A program made the translations under genes and the position numbers. Shown here in pieces: positions 50,265 through 58,306 of a stretch of DNA of 64,000 nucleotides. The stretch's first letter is position 1; each line of letters starts with the position of its first letter. The DNA is from Leclercia adecarboxylata (GTDB lineage Bacteria; Pseudomonadota; Gammaproteobacteria; Enterobacterales; Enterobacteriaceae): positions 1,054,001 to 1,118,000 of the forward strand of contig NZ_CP098325.1 of the NCBI RefSeq assembly GCF_023639785.1, read 5' to 3'. Under the pieces are notes generated by a model. It did no database searches. It was not told where the DNA came from and was given only the letters and a program-made list of their open reading frames with translations.

Positions 50265-52454
50265 ATGATGAACAACACCAGAAAAATGAACAAAACGCTG
50301 CTGGCGCTCGCCATCGGCGCTATCGCTCATTCCGCCGTTGCGGCAGAGAGCAAAAAAGAAGAGACCATCGTGGTGCAGTCCGCTGCCAGCGACTTTAAAC
50401 CCGGTGGCGACCAGCTGGTGCCCGCCTTCCTTGACGGACAGGTGGCGAACGGCGGGCGCATGGGGATGCTCGGTCAGCAAAATGCGATGGACGTGCCGTT
50501 TAACATCATCAGCTACACCTCCAAACTGGTGGAAGATCAGCAGGCCCGCACCATTGCTGACGTGGTCGCTAACGATGCGGGCGTGCAGTCCGTGCAGGGC
50601 TACGGCAACAGCGCGGAGAGCTATCGCATTCGCGGCCTGAAGTTCGACGGGGATGACATGACCTTCGGCGGACTCTCCGGCGTGCTGCCGCGTCAGGTGG
50701 TGGATGCCCAGATGGTGGATCGCATCGAGATCTTCAAAGGGGCTAACTCCCTGATGAACGGCGCGGCCAGCTCCGGCGTGGGCGGGATGATCAACCTTGA
50801 GCCGAAACATGCCGGCGCCACGCCGCAGGCGAAAGTGGGCGTGGACTACACCTCCGATTCGCAGATTGGCACCACCCTGGACGCCGGTCGTCGCTTTGGC
50901 GATAACGACCAGTTTGGCGCCCGCGTCAACGTGGTTCACCGTGAAGGTGAAGCCCCGGTAGCCAACGACCGCCGCCGCACCACGTTACTCTCTACCGGCC
51001 TGGACTATGCGGGGGACAATTTCCGCAGCTCCCTGGACCTGGGCTATCAGAAGAAAACCTTCCACGGCTCAGAAACCGGGGTCAATATCTCCGGCGTTGA
51101 TTTCGTGCCGGAGCCGCCGAAAAACGATCGCAACTACTCCCAGAAATGGGCCTACAGCAATATCGAAAACGAATTCGGCATGTGGCGCAGCGAGTACGAC
51201 ATCACCGACAGCTGGACCGCCTATACCGGGCTGGGTGCCCAGCACGCCCATGAAGAGGGGCTCTACAGCGGGGCGAAGCTGGTGGACAAAAGCGGCAAAG
51301 CCACCGCGACCCGCCTGGATACCAACCGCATCAGCGACAGCGTGAGCGGCATGGCGGGCATTCGCGGTAACTTTGAGACCGGCTTCGTGACGCACAAGGT
51401 GAACGTCGGTTATTCGGCGATGACCAAAAACGAAAAAATCGCCTGGAAGATGTCGGCTGCGAAGGATAACCCGGTCACCAACATCTATCACAACACTGGC
51501 GTGGACGCGCCATCAAGCACCAACTTCAATGGCTCGGGCGGTAACTACAGCGATCCGCTCACCAGCGGCCGCACCCGCACCCAGGGCTGGCTGCTGAGCG
51601 ACACCCTCGGCGTGCTGGATGATACCCTGCTGTTTACCGTCGGCGCCCGCCATCAGAAGGTGGTGATCCGCGGCTACAACAAAATCACCGGTGTGGAAAA
51701 CGAGGCTGACAGCTTCGACGGCGACCGCTGGATGCCGACCTATGGCGTGGTCTACAAGCCGTGGGACACGGTCTCCCTGTACGCTAACCACACCGAGGCG
51801 CTGCAGCCGGGTAAAACCGCGCCAAATACTGCGATCAACTACGGTCAGAGCACCGGGATCGTCCACTCGAAGCAGAACGAAGTGGGCGTGAAGGCTGATT
51901 TCGGTCGCGTTGGCGGCTCGCTGGCGCTGTTTGAGATCAAAATGCCGTCTGCCATTCTCGACAGTCAGACCAAATACTACGGTCTGGACGCCGAGCAGCG
52001 TAACCGCGGCGTGGAGCTGAACGTCTTTGGCGAGCCGGTGCTGGGTCTGCGTCTGAATGCCAGCGCCACCTGGCTGCAGGCGGAGCTGACCAAAACCAAC
52101 AACGGCGTCAACCAGGGCAACGACGCCATTGGCGTACCCAATTTCTACGCCGTGCTGGGGGCAGAGTATGACATCAAACCTGTCGAGGGTCTGACCGCCA
52201 CCGCCCGCGTAAACCACTCCGGCTCGCAGTATGCGGATCTCGCCAACAGCAAGAAGCTGGACAGCTACACCACCCTGGATCTGGGCATGCGTTACCGCTT
52301 CGCGGTGAACAATAACCAGAACCAGATGACCGTTCGCGCCGGGATCGAAAACATTACCGACGAGAACTACTGGGCCAGCGTGGACGACAGCGGTACCTAC
52401 CTGTTCCAGGGTGAGGCGCGTACCTTTAAGGTCTCGGTTGGCTACGAGTTCTGA
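50265..52454 (+). CDS. TonB-dependent outer-membrane siderophore-type receptor
   Basis: 729 residues from ATG 50265 (another at 50268); an in-frame TTG lies upstream. The signal peptide ends near AVA. The plug domain includes ETIVVQSA (the TonB box region) and YRIRGLKFDGDDMTF. VDRIEIFKGANSLMNG follows, then a barrel of 22 strands ending in FKVSVGYEF with the terminal Phe. FhuE/FcuA-like ferrisiderophore receptor pattern; the actual ligand is not known. It shares a promoter with the propeller gene. Confidence 0.9.
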   Translation: MMNNTRKMNKTLLALAIGAIAHSAVAAESKKEETIVVQSAASDFKPGGDQLVPAFLDGQVANGGRMGMLGQQNAMDVPFNIISYTSKLVEDQQARTIADVVANDAGVQSVQGYGNSAESYRIRGLKFDGDDMTFGGLSGVLPRQVVDAQMVDRIEIFKGANSLMNGAASSGVGGMINLEPKHAGATPQAKVGVDYTSDSQIGTTLDAGRRFGDNDQFGARVNVVHREGEAPVANDRRRTTLLSTGLDYAGDNFRSSLDLGYQKKTFHGSETGVNISGVDFVPEPPKNDRNYSQKWAYSNIENEFGMWRSEYDITDSWTAYTGLGAQHAHEEGLYSGAKLVDKSGKATATRLDTNRISDSVSGMAGIRGNFETGFVTHKVNVGYSAMTKNEKIAWKMSAAKDNPVTNIYHNTGVDAPSSTNFNGSGGNYSDPLTSGRTRTQGWLLSDTLGVLDDTLLFTVGARHQKVVIRGYNKITGVENEADSFDGDRWMPTYGVVYKPWDTVSLYANHTEALQPGKTAPNTAINYGQSTGIVHSKQNEVGVKADFGRVGGSLALFEIKMPSAILDSQTKYYGLDAEQRNRGVELNVFGEPVLGLRLNASATWLQAELTKTNNGVNQGNDAIGVPNFYAVLGAEYDIKPVEGLTATARVNHSGSQYADLANSKKLDSYTTLDLGMRYRFAVNNNQNQMTVRAGIENITDENYWASVDDSGTYLFQGEARTFKVSVGYEF

Positions 52455-52494
52455 GTTCGACCCTTGTTATCGGGGCAGGGATGCCCCCTTCCGA

Positions 52495-52528
52495 CTGTTA
52501 TAAAAATGTAATCAATTGTTCTTATAGT
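52495..52528 (+). promoter_or_regulatory. PhoB-binding Pho box and -10 of phoX
   Basis: CTGTTAT AAAA ATGTAAT (52495-52512) matches the 18-bp Pho box (CTGTCAT, AT-rich 4, CTGTCAT) at 12 of the 14 half-site bases. A TATAGT -10 begins 10 bases later (52523-52528), the usual PhoB geometry with no -35. It lies 60 bases before the phoX start. Confidence 0.88.
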
Positions 52529-52571
52529 GTTCCCACTTTGTCATTTCTTAGCCTAAAGAAAGGAAGCCAAC

Positions 52572-54533
52572 GTGGGTAAACCTCTTAAGTCCGTATTCAA
52601 AAAAGAACATCGCGACGATGTCAGCAATACCAGCGCTAACCCGGTATTTTCCAGCGTGCTCTCCCGTCGCCGTTTTCTGCAGATGGGTGCCGTTGCCGGT
52701 GCTGCCGCCTCTTTCCCGTTCCTGCTTAAGTCTGAAAACGCCCTGGCTGCGGTTTCCCGGCCTTCAGCCCTGAGCAAAGCGGTCGCGCTCGGCTTTACCA
52801 GCATTCCGGTGTCGACCGATGATACGGTCAGGGTGCCCGAGGGCTACGTGGCGCGTCCTTTCTACCGCTGGGGCGATGCCACCGGTATTAAGGGGGCTAT
52901 GCCGGCATTCAAATTTGACGCCAGCAACACCCCCGACGAGCAGGCGGCGCAGGCGGGCATGCACCACGACGGCATGGCGTGGTTTAGCCTGCCGCAAGGA
53001 GAGGAGAACCCCGGCCACGGCCTGCTGGCGATGAACCATGAGTACATCGACAACGGTATGCTCTTTACCGACGGCACCGCCAACTGGAGCCTGGATAAGG
53101 CGCGCAAAGGACAGAACGCCATGGGCGTGTCGGTTATCGAGGTGAAAAAGCGCGGCAGCGACTGGGAAGTGGTGCGTCCTTCCGGCTTCGCCCGCCGCAT
53201 TACGGTCAACACCCCCATGCAGCTCACCGGCCCGGCGCGCCAGCAGGACTTAATGAAAACCGCCGCCGATCCGCAGGGCGAGCGGGTGCTCGGCACCATG
53301 CAAAACTGCGCCAACGGCCACACGCCGTGGGGCACCTACCTGACCTGCGAAGAGAACTGGTCGGATATTTTCGTCAAGAAAGGCGAACGTAACGTGCTGG
53401 AGAAGCGCTACGGCATCAGCGACAGCGATGAGTCCTACCGCTGGAGCGAAGTGGACGACAGGTTCAGCGTCGATAAAACCCCTAACGAGCCGAACCGCTT
53501 TGGCTGGGTCGTCGAGATCGATCCCTACAACCCGGACTCCACGCCGCGCAAACACACCGCGCTGGGGCGTTTCAAGCATGAAGGTGCCGCCGTCACCCTG
53601 GCCGCCGATAAGCGTGTGGTCACCTACATGGGCGATGACCAGAAGTTTGAGTACATCTACAAATTTGTCTCCGACAATAAATACCATCCGGCGGATCGCG
53701 ACGCCAACATGCAGCTCCTGACCGCCGGCACGCTCTACGTCGCCAGATTCAACGACGACGGCTCCGGCGAGTGGCTGCCGCTGGTCTTCGGCCAGAACGG
53801 CCTGGACAAGAGCAAAGGCTTCGAAAGTCAGGGCGACCTGCTGATTAAAACCCGCCTGGCGGCCGATGCGGTGGGGGCCACCAAAATGGACAGGCCGGAG
53901 TGGATTGCGGTCGATCCCCATGCCAGCGGCAGCGTTTACTGCACCCTGACCAACAACAGCGATCGCGGCAAAGAGGGCAAAGCGCCGGTGGACGCGGCCA
54001 ACCCGCGGGCCAATAACGCCTTCGGCCACATCATGCACTGGCACGAAGAGGGCGAAGATCCGGCGGCATTACGCTTCAAATGGGACATACTGGTGCTGGC
54101 CGGGCGTACGGACACCGCGGATGAAAAGGCGAAGGGCAGCATGAAGGGGGCCGGGTTTGGCAGCCCGGACGGCCTGTCGTTCGACCATCAGGGCGTGCTC
54201 TGGATCCAGACCGACGTCTCTTCCAGCACCATTAACAAGAAAGCCTACGAGGGAATGGGCAACAACCAGATGGTGGCGACCATTCCGGGCACTAACGAAT
54301 ATCGCCGCTTCCTGACGGGCCCGCGCGGCTGCGAAATTACCGGTATCGCTTTCACCCCGGACAACCGCACGCTGTTTATCAATATTCAGCATCCGGGCGA
54401 GGGCGGGGACGACATTACCGACCCGGCAAACCCGCGCGCCGTCTCCAACTGGCCGGACAATAACCCGAACGGACGCCCCCGCGCCTCGACGGTGGTCATC
54501 ACCAAAGCGGACGGCGGCATTATCGGGTCGTGA
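52572..54533 (+). CDS. phoX: Tat-exported PhoX alkaline phosphatase (DUF839)
   Basis: 653 residues starting at GTG 52572. Tat signal SRRRFLQMGAVAGAAASF near residue 32. The mature chain is the PhoX/DUF839 propeller-like fold: HDGMAWFSLP, ALLAMNHEYID-like (GLLAMNHEYID), TCEENWSD, EGAAVTLAADKRVVTYMGDDQKFEYIYKF, and PDGLSFDHQGVLWIQTD. PhoX is a calcium/iron-dependent phosphatase releasing phosphate from organic esters in the periplasm. The Pho box upstream predicts induction by phosphate starvation. Confidence 0.93.
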   Translation: MGKPLKSVFKKEHRDDVSNTSANPVFSSVLSRRRFLQMGAVAGAAASFPFLLKSENALAAVSRPSALSKAVALGFTSIPVSTDDTVRVPEGYVARPFYRWGDATGIKGAMPAFKFDASNTPDEQAAQAGMHHDGMAWFSLPQGEENPGHGLLAMNHEYIDNGMLFTDGTANWSLDKARKGQNAMGVSVIEVKKRGSDWEVVRPSGFARRITVNTPMQLTGPARQQDLMKTAADPQGERVLGTMQNCANGHTPWGTYLTCEENWSDIFVKKGERNVLEKRYGISDSDESYRWSEVDDRFSVDKTPNEPNRFGWVVEIDPYNPDSTPRKHTALGRFKHEGAAVTLAADKRVVTYMGDDQKFEYIYKFVSDNKYHPADRDANMQLLTAGTLYVARFNDDGSGEWLPLVFGQNGLDKSKGFESQGDLLIKTRLAADAVGATKMDRPEWIAVDPHASGSVYCTLTNNSDRGKEGKAPVDAANPRANNAFGHIMHWHEEGEDPAALRFKWDILVLAGRTDTADEKAKGSMKGAGFGSPDGLSFDHQGVLWIQTDVSSSTINKKAYEGMGNNQMVATIPGTNEYRRFLTGPRGCEITGIAFTPDNRTLFINIQHPGEGGDDITDPANPRAVSNWPDNNPNGRPRASTVVITKADGGIIGS

Positions 54534-54542
54534 TCCTCTTCC

Positions 54543-54566
54543 GCCGGGCAGCATCCGTTGCCCGGC
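54543..54566 (+). terminator. Hairpin after phoX
   Basis: GCCGGGCA (54543-54550) and TGCCCGGC (54559-54566) with a 8-base loop, then GTTT. It lies 10 bases after the phoX stop. Confidence 0.75.
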
Positions 54567-54636
54567 GTTTAACTTGCTCCCGTCTGTCTGAAGTGTTAAA
54601 AGGTGCCCCTTCCATAAAAAGTGACAGGGCCAGGCC

Positions 54637-56025
54637 GTGAGAAACGCCTCATCCGCTTCAGATAAAAGTGTTGCTGAAGCCGCGTCGGAACAGACACCGA
54701 CGCTCCACCGTGGTTTACAGAACCGCCATATTCAACTTATCGCCCTCGGCGGCGCAATTGGTACCGGGCTGTTCCTCGGTATCGGGCCTGCCATTCAGAT
54801 GGCCGGCCCTGCCGTGCTGCTGGGTTATGCCATTGCGGGCATGATCGCGTTTTTGATCATGCGCCAGCTCGGTGAGATGGTGGTGGAAGAGCCGGTGTCA
54901 GGCTCCTTCGCCCACTTTGCTTACAAATACTGGGGCCCCTTTGCCGGGTTCCTCTCCGGCTGGAACTACTGGGTAATGTTTGTGCTGGTGGGGATGGCGG
55001 AGCTGACTGCCGCAGGCATCTACATGCAGTACTGGCTGCCGGACGTACCCACCTGGGTCTGGGCGGCGGTCTTCTTTATCATCATCAACGCCGTTAACCT
55101 GGTGAACGTGCGCCTGTACGGTGAGACGGAGTTCTGGTTTGCCCTGATCAAGGTGCTGGCGATCATCGGCATGATCGGCTTTGGCCTGTGGATGCTCTTC
55201 ACCGGCCACGGCGGCGAGCGGGCGACCATCGACAACCTGTGGCAGCACGGCGGCTTCCTTGCCACCGGCTGGAAAGGGCTGGTGCTCTCCCTGGCGGTGA
55301 TCATGTTCTCCTTTGGTGGGCTGGAGCTTATCGGCATTACCGCCGCCGAAGCGCAGGATCCGCATAAGAGCATCCCGAAAGCGGTCAACCAGGTGGTGTA
55401 CCGTATTCTGCTGTTCTATATCGGCTCGCTGGTGGTTCTGCTGGCGCTCTACCCGTGGGTGGAGGTGAAGTCCGACAGCAGCCCGTTTGTGATGATTTTC
55501 CACGATCTGAACAGCAACCTGGTGGCGTCGGCGCTGAACTTTGTGATTCTGGTGGCTTCGCTGTCGGTCTATAACAGCGGCGTCTACTCCAACAGCCGGA
55601 TGCTGTTTGGCCTCTCCGTGCAGGGCAACGCACCGAAGTTCTTAACCCGCGTCAGCCGTCGCGGCGTGCCGGTGAACTCGCTGCTGCTCTCCGGGGGCAT
55701 TACCTCGCTGGTGGTGCTGATCAACTACCTGCTGCCGCACGAAGCCTTTGGCCTGCTGATGGCGCTGGTGGTGGCAACCTTGCTGCTGAACTGGATCATG
55801 ATCTGCCTGGCGCACCTGCGTTTTCGCGCAGCGATGCGCCGCAAAGGGCGCGAGACGCAGTTCAAAGCGCTGCTCTACCCGGCGGGTAACTACCTCTGTA
55901 TCGCTTTTCTGGCGATGATCCTGGTGCTGATGTGCACCATGGACGGCATGCGCACCTCGGCAATCCTGCTTCCGGTGTGGATTGTGTTCCTGTTTGCGGC
56001 GTTTAAGCTGTCGCGCAAAAAGTAG
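54637..56025 (+). CDS. pheP: Phenylalanine-specific permease PheP
   Basis: 462 residues starting at GTG 54637, giving MRNASSASDK. APC-family amino-acid transporter with 12 membrane helices. The AAT signature GGAIGTGLFLGIG near residue 38 and GFLSGWNYWVMFVLVGMAE are as in E. coli PheP, including GSFAHFAYKYWGP, and the whole length aligns. It takes up phenylalanine by proton symport. The next E. coli gene, ybdG, is displaced to 61524 by the insert described below. Confidence 0.95.
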   Translation: MRNASSASDKSVAEAASEQTPTLHRGLQNRHIQLIALGGAIGTGLFLGIGPAIQMAGPAVLLGYAIAGMIAFLIMRQLGEMVVEEPVSGSFAHFAYKYWGPFAGFLSGWNYWVMFVLVGMAELTAAGIYMQYWLPDVPTWVWAAVFFIIINAVNLVNVRLYGETEFWFALIKVLAIIGMIGFGLWMLFTGHGGERATIDNLWQHGGFLATGWKGLVLSLAVIMFSFGGLELIGITAAEAQDPHKSIPKAVNQVVYRILLFYIGSLVVLLALYPWVEVKSDSSPFVMIFHDLNSNLVASALNFVILVASLSVYNSGVYSNSRMLFGLSVQGNAPKFLTRVSRRGVPVNSLLLSGGITSLVVLINYLLPHEAFGLLMALVVATLLLNWIMICLAHLRFRAAMRRKGRETQFKALLYPAGNYLCIAFLAMILVLMCTMDGMRTSAILLPVWIVFLFAAFKLSRKK

Positions 56026-56035
56026 TGCGTTTTTT

Positions 56036-56103
56036 GCCCGGCGGCGCTGCGCTTGCCGGGCCTACAAAACCCGTAGGCCGGGTAAGCGCAGCGCCACCCG
56101 GCA
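56036..56103. repeat. BIME: two inverted REP units
   Basis: GCCCGGCGGCGCTGCGCTTG...GGGCCTAC (56036-56064) and GTAGGCCGGGTAAGCGCAGCG...CCCGGC (56073-56102). It follows pheP and precedes the toxin-antitoxin pair. Confidence 0.9.
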
Positions 56104-56131
56104 TAAATGCGAGCACAATGCCGCACATTGT

Positions 56132-56431
56132 TCAAAAATGAAACGCGACCCGCTTTCCTGTTGGGAGGATCACATCAATGCTTACTTCACCGCCTAAAGC
56201 CGTGACATAGCGCTTAAGGGTGGAGAGGCGCGGATCGTTATCCGTTTGCTCAATCTTCGCAATGGTAGGCTGTTTAACCCCCATCGCGGCGGCAAGCTCC
56301 GTTTGCGAAATGTTGAGCTCTTCGCGAAGTTGGTTCAGCGCGACAATAATACGCAGTTCCTCAACCTTTGCGACTATCCGCTCCTGACTTTCTTCACTCT
56401 GCCGGGCCATGAGTTCTTTTAACGTTGCCAT
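56132..56431 (-). CDS. HigA-type XRE antitoxin
   Basis: 99 residues. Helix-turn-helix of the XRE/Cro type at about residues 42-80 (ISQTELAAAMGVKQPTIAKIE). Short helices at both ends probably contact the toxin and a partner subunit. It begins 13 bases before the end of the upstream toxin gene, so the two are translated together, toxin first, which is the HigBA order. It should autoregulate through the palindromes at 56793-56834. Confidence 0.88.
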   Translation of the reverse strand: MATLKELMARQSEESQERIVAKVEELRIIVALNQLREELNISQTELAAAMGVKQPTIAKIEQTDNDPRLSTLKRYVTALGGEVSIDVILPTGKRVAFHF

Positions 56432-56781
56432 TTGGCCTCCTGATTTGCCAGATATTTGCTGAATTCAGCGTCAGCTATGGCGATCATCTGTTTATAGAAA
56501 CGCTTTTCAGCGGTTCCTGTCTTGTTGCCTGCGCATAAAATAATGGCTTTGCGCCCGGGATCAAACGCAAAAAAAGCGCGAACCGGATCCCCTGCATGCT
56601 GAATACGTAGTTCTTTCATGTTGGTAAATTGCGAGCCCTTAAGGGTATCGACAAAGGGGCGCCCAAGTTGTGGACCATATTCTGAAAGAATGTGCAGTGC
56701 TGCCAGTATGTCTTCCTTGAGGGCTTGTTTCTGATTATGAAACCATTCGTCAAACTTATCCGTTGTTTCGACTTCCCACAT
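56419..56781 (-). CDS. HigB/RelE-type toxin
   Basis: 120 residues, a RelE-superfamily (Gp49/HigB, PF05973-like) mRNA interferase: WEVETTDKFDEWFHNQ, GRPFVDTLKGSQFTNMKELRIQHAGDPVRAFFAF, then ILCAGNKTGTAEKRFYKQMI. The conserved basic and Arg residues of the ribosome-bound endonuclease (KELRI, VRAFF, KRFY) are visible. Toxin first, antitoxin second. Inhibits translation when free; role as plasmid-like or phage-defence module not shown. Confidence 0.88.
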   Translation of the reverse strand: MWEVETTDKFDEWFHNQKQALKEDILAALHILSEYGPQLGRPFVDTLKGSQFTNMKELRIQHAGDPVRAFFAFDPGRKAIILCAGNKTGTAEKRFYKQMIAIADAEFSKYLANQEAKWQR

Positions 56782-56792
56782 AATTATGTCCT

Positions 56793-56834
56793 TATAGCCT
56801 TTTGGCTATAAAATAATATAGCCAAAAGGCTATA
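56793..56834 (-). promoter_or_regulatory. Tandem palindromic operators of the toxin-antitoxin operon
   Basis: TATAGCC-TTTT-GGCTATA (56793-56810) and TATAGCC-AAAA-GGCTATA (56817-56834), 24 bp centre to centre, 12 bases upstream of the toxin start. These are probably the HigA sites overlapping the promoter. Confidence 0.88.
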
Positions 56835-56845
56835 ACTGCAACCAA

Positions 56846-56915
56846 CCCCGGCGGCGCTGCGCTTGCCGGGCCTACGATGTTGTAGGCCGGGTAAGGCGAA
56901 GCCGCCACCCGGCAC
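56846..56915. repeat. BIME: two inverted REP units
   Basis: CCCCGGCGGCGCTGCGCTTG...CCTAC (56846-56874) and GTAGGCCGGGTAAGGCGAAGCC...CCCGGC (56882-56913). The first half is almost identical to the one at 56036. Confidence 0.9.
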
Positions 56916-56989
56916 CCCCTTCGCACCCAACTTCACCTTTATCGTGACTCCCCTCCCACTTCTTAATCGATCCACAGGATCTTTGTTTT

Positions 56990-57032
56990 GTAATCGATTA
57001 CTTTTCATTTTACAGGTTTTGTAATCGATTAC
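56990..57032 (+). promoter_or_regulatory. Two identical LacI-type operators of the catabolic operon
   Basis: GTAATCGATTAC, a perfect 12-bp palindrome with central CG, at 56990-57001 and again at 57021-57032, spaced 31 bp (about three helical turns), each flanked by TTTT. They lie 22 bases before the permease start; a third partial copy (TTAATCGATCC) is at 56962. Probable binding sites of the LacI regulator at the end of the operon. Confidence 0.88.
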
Positions 57033-57053
57033 TTTTTGAGGGTGAGGCTTATC

Positions 57054-58292
57054 ATGGTGTCGACAACTGAAAGTAGTGGAAAGGTAGCAGGGCAGTACCG
57101 GATGCTGGTCCCGCGTCTGTCGCTGATGATGTTTCTGCAGTTCTTTATCTGGGGTAGCTGGTCGGTCACCCTTGGTCTGGTGATGACCCAGCACAATATG
57201 TCCTTGCTGATTGGCGATGCGTTCTCCGCCGGGCCGATCGCCTCAATTTTATCGCCGTTTGTTCTCGGCATGCTGGTGGACCGCTTCTTTGCTTCGCAAA
57301 AAGTGATGGCGGTGATGCACTTGGCCGGGGCGGCGATCCTCTGGTTCGTGCCGGGCGCACTGATTGCTGAAAACGGCGCGCTGCTGATCGGCCTGCTGTT
57401 TGGCTACACCCTCTGCTACATGCCGACCCTGGCGCTGACCAACAATATCGCCTTCCACAGCCTGGCGAACGTCGACAAAACCTTCCCGGTGGTCCGCGTG
57501 TTCGGCACCATCGGCTGGATTGTGGCGGGGATCTTTATCGGCGTCACCGGCGTCGCCGCAAGCGTGACCATCTTCCAGGTGGCGGCGGCCAGTTCCGTCC
57601 TGCTGGCGCTTTATAGCCTGACGCTGCCCCACACGCCAGCCCCCGCCAAAGGCATGCCGGTGAAGATGCGCGATCTCTTCTGCGCCGACGCTTTTGCCCT
57701 GCTGAAAACCCGCCACTTCTTTATCTTCTGCCTGTGCGCGATGCTGATCTCCGTCCCGCTGGGCACCTACTACGCTTACACCGCCTCTTACCTGGCGGAT
57801 GCCGGGATCGCGGATGTCAGTACCGCCATGTCCTTCGGCCAGATGTCTGAAATCTTCTTCATGCTGGTGATCCCGCTGCTGTTCCGCCGTCTGGGCGTGA
57901 AGTACATGCTGCTGATCGGCATGCTGGCGTGGTTTGTCCGATACGCGATGTTTGCCCTCGGCGTGAGCGAAGAGGGACGCATTCTGCTCTATCTCGGCAT
58001 CCTGCTGCACGGCGTGTGCTATGACTTCTTCTTTGTGGTGGGCTTTATCTATACCGACCGCGTGGCGGGCGAAAAGGTCAAAGGCCAGGCGCAGAGCATG
58101 ATCGTCATGTTCACCTACGGCATCGGCATGCTGCTGGGTTCACAGATTTCCGGCGCGCTGTACAACCGCCTGGTGGCGGGGCAGACCGTACCTCAGGCCT
58201 GGGTTACCTTCTGGTGGATCCCGGCGGTGGCGGCTGCGGTCATCGCGCTCGTTTTCCTTGTCTCGTTCAAATATGACGACGACAAGGCGTAA
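57054..58292 (+). CDS. NupG-like MFS nucleoside/glycoside:proton symporter
   Basis: 412 residues from ATG 57054 (GTGAGG six bases upstream); an in-frame TTG at 57036 is unlikely. Twelve predicted helices in the Nuc_H_symporter pattern: MFLQFFIWGSWSVTLG at the first helix, FVLGMLVDRFF, and FPVVRVFGTIGW between helices 4 and 5. Members transport nucleosides (NupG, XapB), but some carry other glycosides. First gene of an operon with isomerase and oxidoreductase. Confidence 0.85.
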   Translation: MVSTTESSGKVAGQYRMLVPRLSLMMFLQFFIWGSWSVTLGLVMTQHNMSLLIGDAFSAGPIASILSPFVLGMLVDRFFASQKVMAVMHLAGAAILWFVPGALIAENGALLIGLLFGYTLCYMPTLALTNNIAFHSLANVDKTFPVVRVFGTIGWIVAGIFIGVTGVAASVTIFQVAAASSVLLALYSLTLPHTPAPAKGMPVKMRDLFCADAFALLKTRHFFIFCLCAMLISVPLGTYYAYTASYLADAGIADVSTAMSFGQMSEIFFMLVIPLLFRRLGVKYMLLIGMLAWFVRYAMFALGVSEEGRILLYLGILLHGVCYDFFFVVGFIYTDRVAGEKVKGQAQSMIVMFTYGIGMLLGSQISGALYNRLVAGQTVPQAWVTFWWIPAVAAAVIALVFLVSFKYDDDKA

Positions 58293-58306
58293 TTACTGGA
58301 GGTGGT

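Noticed and set aside
56036..56915. CRISPR-like array
   Set aside because: The repeats are REP units in inverted pairs with no regular direct-repeat/spacer period.
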